DNA of 64,000 nucleotides from assembly GCA_900708905.1 (NCBI GenBank), contig CAADRB010000032.1:1462979-1526978 (forward strand). Direction: 5' to 3'. The notes under the pieces were generated by a model. That model saw only the letters and a program-made list of their open reading frames with translations, ran no database searches and was not told where the DNA came from. This document shows, one piece after another, positions 61,301 to 64,000 of this stretch (position 1 is the first letter of the stretch; each line of letters opens with the position of its first letter). Both the position numbers and the translations under genes were made by a program. This stretch comes from Hymenolepis diminuta. Lineage: Eukaryota > Platyhelminthes > Cestoda > Cyclophyllidea > Hymenolepididae.

Positions 61301-64000
61301 ATTCCATCTGATTGATGAATCGGCCTGGACAGTAATTTCTTATAGATTAATGTGCAAATAAGTATTCCTCATTTCTTTTCAATTATAGGCAAAGGATATC
61401 GACCCGTCAGATACGCCGATGTCTATATTTTTCAATGGATCCCTAGATCAAGTAGATGTTGCTTCGCTTACCAAAATGTTTGAAGATGCAACCAAGACCA
61501 GCCTGCTCTCAAACGATCTAAATAGCCTATTTGGAGATTTAACAATCTCTCCAAAACCTATCGAAGGTGTGTTTTAGAACTTAATGTGGCAATGTCAGTG
61601 GCTTAAAAATCAAACAGATGCTAAGTAATATAATAATATGATAAAATTCAAGGACACTATTTCATAAACTGTTAAAATACCAATAATAGTACTGCTTTTT
61701 ATTACCCATCGCAAAATAACAAAACTCCAACAGGAGCACTTAAACACTAAAATATTTGTAAGGTGAGGGTGAGATAATATTATAGAATGAAGCTCGGGGA
61801 CTTTAAAGTGCCTTACTTGATTAGAAATTTGGGTCTATAGATTTCATGTGAAAGGAGAAGTTCATTGCACCATTGCCTAAAATTTCAAAGCCCCCGGATA
61901 TCTGAGTCCACTGTGTTCAGATCGATTGGTCGGCTAATTAAACTGAGAAGTTTATGAGCCCATCAAGAGAAGTTATCTGATAATTGCTAAGATGCTTTTA
62001 ACATGGTGTAATAAGCTCACGTTTTTCAGAGTGAACTCTAATAGTATTAAAAATTCTGCAATTACTTAAATTTTCATATGCGTTTGCTATCTTATCACTG
62101 ATGTCCTTCTTAGCTATGATAGTTTTTACTCTGAATTTAAACGATTTAATTTCGAGTTTCGTACATCCCCATTACTACCTAATGGTATGAAATATTTAAT
62201 TATTATTATCCACAAGAGTACGAAATGTGGGTAACACTTAAAACCAGTTAACAGAAAGTCCAACATATGCAAAGGGGGGGGGGGGCGGAATGAAAAATGA
62301 TTCTGAGGGCAGCGTCTGGGTATCAAAGAGTTTTGTTACATTCATTTTTTGGAATAGCTCACATTCCAAAATTTAAATTTTATGATTTTGTTCTCCTAGA
62401 TTGTATTAAATACTTGTCTTCAATCTTCAGCACTTATCAACCGATATTGTTTAATCAAAAAGGGTCAATCGTGCCACTTTAATTTATGTTTTTGCTCCAA
62501 TGGTTGGGAAAACAGAATGAGTTACGTGATATTTATGATAGTATTTTACAATAATTATTAACACTTCACTTGGTAACTCTGCAACATGACCGTTGTACAC
62601 TTCAAGCATTTGTATTATTATACTACGATTAGACTTTAAATAATATACACCCCTCATTAATATGCCCCTTTTTGCAAGATTCCATTTGTCAGGACATTCA
62701 GAAACACATTCATTTACTACCCGTTTCACAAATGTAGGAGATTCTTAGGTCGGTAAATTTTCCCTTGTTAACTTGATAAATTTCAGCACTAGAATATAAA
62801 AACGTCTATTTTTAATATACCACTTGTTTCCGTGAAGTTAAAATACGCACAAGGGGGGCTTGATCTCATCCTTGATATTATTTGAAAGCAAACAACATTT
62901 AAAATATCGTGGTTAGAAATAAAGTGGCTTTGGTTAGACTTCAAATAAAAGATATAACTTTCGCCAGTGTCGCATTGTTCAACGTGCTCGCGTGCCATGT
63001 CAAAGGTCATCGCCGTAATTTAGCCAACAATATTTCTTTCTAAACAGTTGAATTCGTCATATAATAATTTTACAATACTATTGCATTATAACCCATGGCA
63101 GTGCAAAACAATTTTTACAAATTCTTGTTGTGGGATGGTGTCCGATTTCGGGAAATAAAAACAAGTTACCCAGTTAGGGAAAATGACTTTCTGCTCCTCA
63201 TTAGGGATGCACTTCACTTTACGATATGCAAACGTTCCAAAGCTCAGTTTTCTTAATTTGGCTGTTGAGTATCTGGACTATTTTTCTGCTTTGACAAACG
63301 TTTTGCTTATGAAATAAATATTTGATAAAGATTTTCATAAAACCGTTTTCTTAACTTTAACAAAGAATGTGTAAATAATTTACCATTCAAGAATTTTTGC
63401 GTTAAGTAGCTGTGCAATCGGGATTTGAAATGGACATAGCGGTATTTTGTTTAATTTTAATCAGATTTGTATGATCATACGGAATGCAAATTTCAAAAAG
63501 ATATTCATTTTTAATCGCTTATAATGTTCCATAAATGGATTCTTTTATTCATACACATGATACAACAAAGGTGATTATTTTTAACTGTGAGGAAGTACTC
63601 AAATAAGGCAGCCGTATATGAACTAGAGGTGGAAGAATTGGCTAAGTAAAGGCAAGGAATAAAGTCTGGATATGAAAGGGTTCTTTACATTTAAATTTTG
63701 GATTCAATTTAATAATTGTATTCTAATCCGCCTTGTCAAAAGAGTTGAATTGAGAGATTTAGATATGATTTAGGGACTTGTGATAATAAAACTTTATTGA
63801 CAAGTTGATCGAATTGTGTAATTGATTATAGCAGTAAATTTGTCCCTTATGAGTTTCAAGATGAGCCGTTAAAAATACCAGACCTCCAGTGGTGGTTCGT
63901 AAATGATCCCTATTTGACTTAGTTTACTCAAAAATAATAATTCGATCTTACTTTAGGTCCTGGTGTTTTAATTGAGGAAGTAACTGATGACAATAAGAAG
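46280..64000 (+). CDS. Threonine-rich, probably disordered protein, multi-exon gene, 3' end outside window
   Basis: Nine exons join in frame: 46280-46385, 52760-53184, 56067-56212, 56398-56405, 56500-56569, 56721-56760, 58598-58798, 61389-61566 and 63957-64000 (406 codons to the edge). All introns are GT-AG and the phases (1,0,2,1,2,0,0,1) agree throughout, which is strong evidence for a real gene. There is no signal peptide or membrane segment. Residues about 50-82 are a Thr-rich basic tract, about 88-150 are Pro/Gly/Val-rich, and two further Lys/Thr tracts follow on exons 3 and 7. Exons 7-8 add a more ordinary sequence with a Phe/Leu-rich part. I do not recognise the family. Thr-rich tails of cytoskeletal adaptors such as ankyrins look superficially similar, but this is not enough to assign it. 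The true 5' end is also uncertain, because the first exon is open upstream of the ATG. Confidence 0.75.
48885..49020 (-). repeat. SINE copy, minus strand, in intron 1 of the Thr-rich gene
   Basis: Its reverse complement contains 'attcaatgctcctcagcgca', 'catccagtgaatgagatgg', 'tcaaacatacttg'. These match the post-B-box segment of the copies at 22055 and 25305. Antisense to the host gene. Confidence 0.55.
49111..49133. repeat. AT microsatellite
   Basis: Interrupted (AT)n run of about 23 bases. Confidence 0.8.
49195..49260 (-). repeat. Repeat family 2 copy, minus strand
   Basis: Reverse complement: 'aaggtatcacagagtcttac' then 'ttcactcgatttttggaatcgg'. It has the cleanest core of the family and lies about 180 bp from a SINE copy in the same orientation. 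Confidence 0.6.
49867..50082 (+). CDS. Candidate alternative terminal exon, uncertain
   Basis: Acceptor CTTGTTCACAG precedes 49867. The frame from that point is open for 71 codons, gives a Ser/Thr/Asn-rich basic product ending Lys-Ile-Trp-Trp-Phe, and stops at 50080-50082 with AATAAA at 50085-50090. This looks like a last exon. However, joined to the exon ending at 46385 (phase 1) the frame would be different and would stop after five codons (49882). It is therefore either an exon of an unrecognised gene, an alternative end giving a very short tail, or chance. Confidence 0.3.
   Translation, partial: LPKLNDQLTNFDDSSTTSDVGFSSNSQNTSRRIKTSTNVTKPNLLTPNTSIFPLDITKQRTGSQKRKIWWF
50085..50090 (+). promoter_or_regulatory. 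AATAAA, possible polyadenylation signal
   Basis: Three bases after the stop of the candidate exon at 49867-50082. AATAAA is common in AT-rich DNA, so it is only weak support. Confidence 0.3.
51445..51620 (+). repeat. Repeat family 2 copy with poly-G head
   Basis: Begins with G7-A-G9 (51453-51469) followed by 'cgtgaatgaaat'. Then a diverged core 'catgtcaagagtctgaatt', then 'gaacttaattttcatggttt' and 'gatccctgggttattgggtg'. The last two match 'gcttagaatttcatgattt' and 'gtcccatagattcatgggta' in the copy at 55275. Confidence 0.6.
52313..52330. repeat. AT microsatellite
   Basis: (AT)n run of about 17 bases. Confidence 0.8.
52760..53184 (+). CDS. Thr-rich protein gene, exon 2 (largest)
   Basis: Acceptor TTATTTTCAG, exon of 425 nt, donor GTAATC (weaker than the GTAAGT used elsewhere). 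The first two bases complete an Ala codon with exon 1. It encodes a Thr-rich basic tract (a Gly-Arg-Val-Lys-Lys core followed by runs of Thr and Arg), then a Pro/Gly/Val-rich segment containing two PG-EG turns, and ends in Glu-Val-Val-Glu. Intron 2 is 53185-56066, phase 0, and contains one repeat family 2 copy. Confidence 0.85.
55275..55470 (+). repeat. Repeat family 2 copy in intron 2
   Basis: G-rich head 'gaggggagggggctgcgg', core 'agggtatcaagaatcttgg', 'attaatttaattttggaagc', then 'gcttagaatttcatgatttg' and 'tcccatagattcatgggtag'. Same order as at 62270. Confidence 0.6.
56067..56212 (+). CDS. Thr-rich protein gene, exon 3
   Basis: Acceptor TGTTTTAG, 146 nt, donor GTAAGT, ending in phase 2. 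Polar Asp/Glu-rich start, then a Gly-Lys-Thr-Thr-Thr-Lys-Thr basic tract and a short Val/Ser/Ala segment. Intron 3 is 185 nt. Confidence 0.85.
56398..56405 (+). CDS. Thr-rich protein gene, 8-nt microexon (exon 4)
   Basis: CGCGGCAC lies between a strong acceptor (TTTATTTTTAG) and a consensus donor (GTAAGT). It completes Asn with the AA left by exon 3, adds two Ala codons and starts an Arg codon finished by exon 5. Joining exon 3 directly to exon 5 would put a TGA immediately after the junction, so inclusion is needed for the full-length protein. Flanking introns are 185 and 94 nt. Confidence 0.75.
56500..56569 (+). CDS. Thr-rich protein gene, exon 5
   Basis: Acceptor CCTTTTAAG, 70 nt, donor GTAAGT, phase 2 end. 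Encodes an acidic segment with Leu-Glu-Gln-Ile and Gly-Gly-Thr-Phe-Phe. Intron 5 is 151 nt. Confidence 0.85.
56721..56760 (+). CDS. Thr-rich protein gene, exon 6
   Basis: Acceptor TGTATTTTAG, 40 nt, donor GTAAGG, phase 0 end. Completes an Asp codon with exon 5, then 13 codons rich in Ser/Ala. Intron 6 (56761-58597) holds AT microsatellites and a SINE copy. Confidence 0.8.
56884..56902. repeat. AT microsatellite
   Basis: (AT)n run of about 18 bases in intron 6. Confidence 0.8.
57638..57790 (+). repeat. SINE copy 6 in intron 6
   Basis: The head is diverged ('gtgcagtaaaaatgcactcagg'). The body is clear: 'agcggttaagtctggctaat', 'agggtagcaggagttgggtt', 'tctcatcaggaagggtctat'. This matches the body order at 14315 and 25305. 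Confidence 0.6.
57790..57836. repeat. AT-rich microsatellite, compound
   Basis: Interrupted (AT)n/(TATATC)n stretch directly after the SINE tail region. Confidence 0.75.
58598..58798 (+). CDS. Thr-rich protein gene, exon 7
   Basis: Acceptor TTCTTTGTAG, 201 nt (67 codons, phases 0/0), donor GTGAGT. It opens with Glu-Cys-Glu-Arg, continues through a Ser/Thr segment to a Asn-Gly-Lys-Thr-Met-Thr-Thr-Lys tract, and ends in a Phe/Pro/Leu/Tyr-containing stretch, the most structured-looking part of the protein. Being a multiple of 3 with 0/0 phases it could be skipped without a frameshift. Intron 7 is 2590 nt. Confidence 0.85.
61389..61566 (+). CDS. Thr-rich protein gene, exon 8
   Basis: Acceptor TCAATTATAG, 178 nt, donor GTGTGT, phase 1 end. 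Encodes an Asp/Ser/Leu-rich segment (Phe-Asn-Gly-Ser, Thr-Lys-Met-Phe-Glu, repeated Leu-rich turns) that could form amphipathic helices. Intron 8 (61567-63956) carries a repeat family 2 copy. Confidence 0.85.
62270..62460 (+). repeat. Repeat family 2 copy with 12-G head, in intron 8
   Basis: Twelve G (62274-62285) followed by CGGAATGAAAAATGATTC, then 'ctgggtatcaaagagttttg', 'ttcattttttggaatagctc' and 'atttaaattttatgattttg'. It is the copy with the longest G-run and is the best reference for the family's left end. Confidence 0.65.
63957..64000 (+). CDS. Thr-rich protein gene, exon 9, cut by the window edge
   Basis: Acceptor CTTACTTTAG. The phase 1 junction gives a Gly codon with exon 8 and continues Pro-Gly-Val-Leu-Ile-Glu-Glu-Val-Thr to the edge without a stop. 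The gene continues beyond the window. Confidence 0.8.

Overview
The window is AT-rich eukaryotic DNA; I judge it roughly one third G+C but have not computed this. It has long non-coding stretches, GT-AG introns, and dispersed short retroposon copies with tRNA-like heads. There is no operon structure, ribosome binding site, rRNA, CRISPR array or phage signal. The intron style (94-nt to 6.4-kb introns, one 8-nt exon), low gene density and protein families fit an invertebrate metazoan. A parasitic flatworm such as a tapeworm is my best guess, but nothing in the sequence proves it.

Positions 1 to about 27.3 kb hold no gene I can support. They contain decayed copies of a tRNA-derived SINE on both strands, a duplicated purine-rich segment (3.7 to 4.4 kb), a GC-richer LTR-like patch near 15.4 kb, and a few perfect inverted repeats. 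A minus-strand gene with one uninterrupted coding exon lies at 27342-29141. It encodes a 599-residue four-pass membrane protein that resembles the ENTREP/FAM189 family and carries two PPxY motifs. It has a likely 5'UTR splice acceptor, an in-frame stop just upstream of the ATG, and a polyadenylation signal about 30 nt past the stop.

From 29.2 to 46.2 kb is another gene-poor stretch. It contains a strong GC-rich hairpin at 36.5 kb and members of a second dispersed repeat family. From 46.27 kb to the right edge runs a plus-strand gene. I reconstructed nine coding exons whose intron phases all agree, giving 406 codons so far; the 3' end is outside the window. It includes an 8-nt microexon without which the frame hits a stop. 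The protein is threonine-rich, looks disordered, and has three similar Gly-Lys/Arg plus poly-Thr basic tracts on different exons. I cannot assign it to a known family.

The two genes diverge from the middle of the window and are about 17 kb apart. Nothing suggests that they work together. Their intergenic and intronic sequence is dominated by two short repeat families, described copy by copy.
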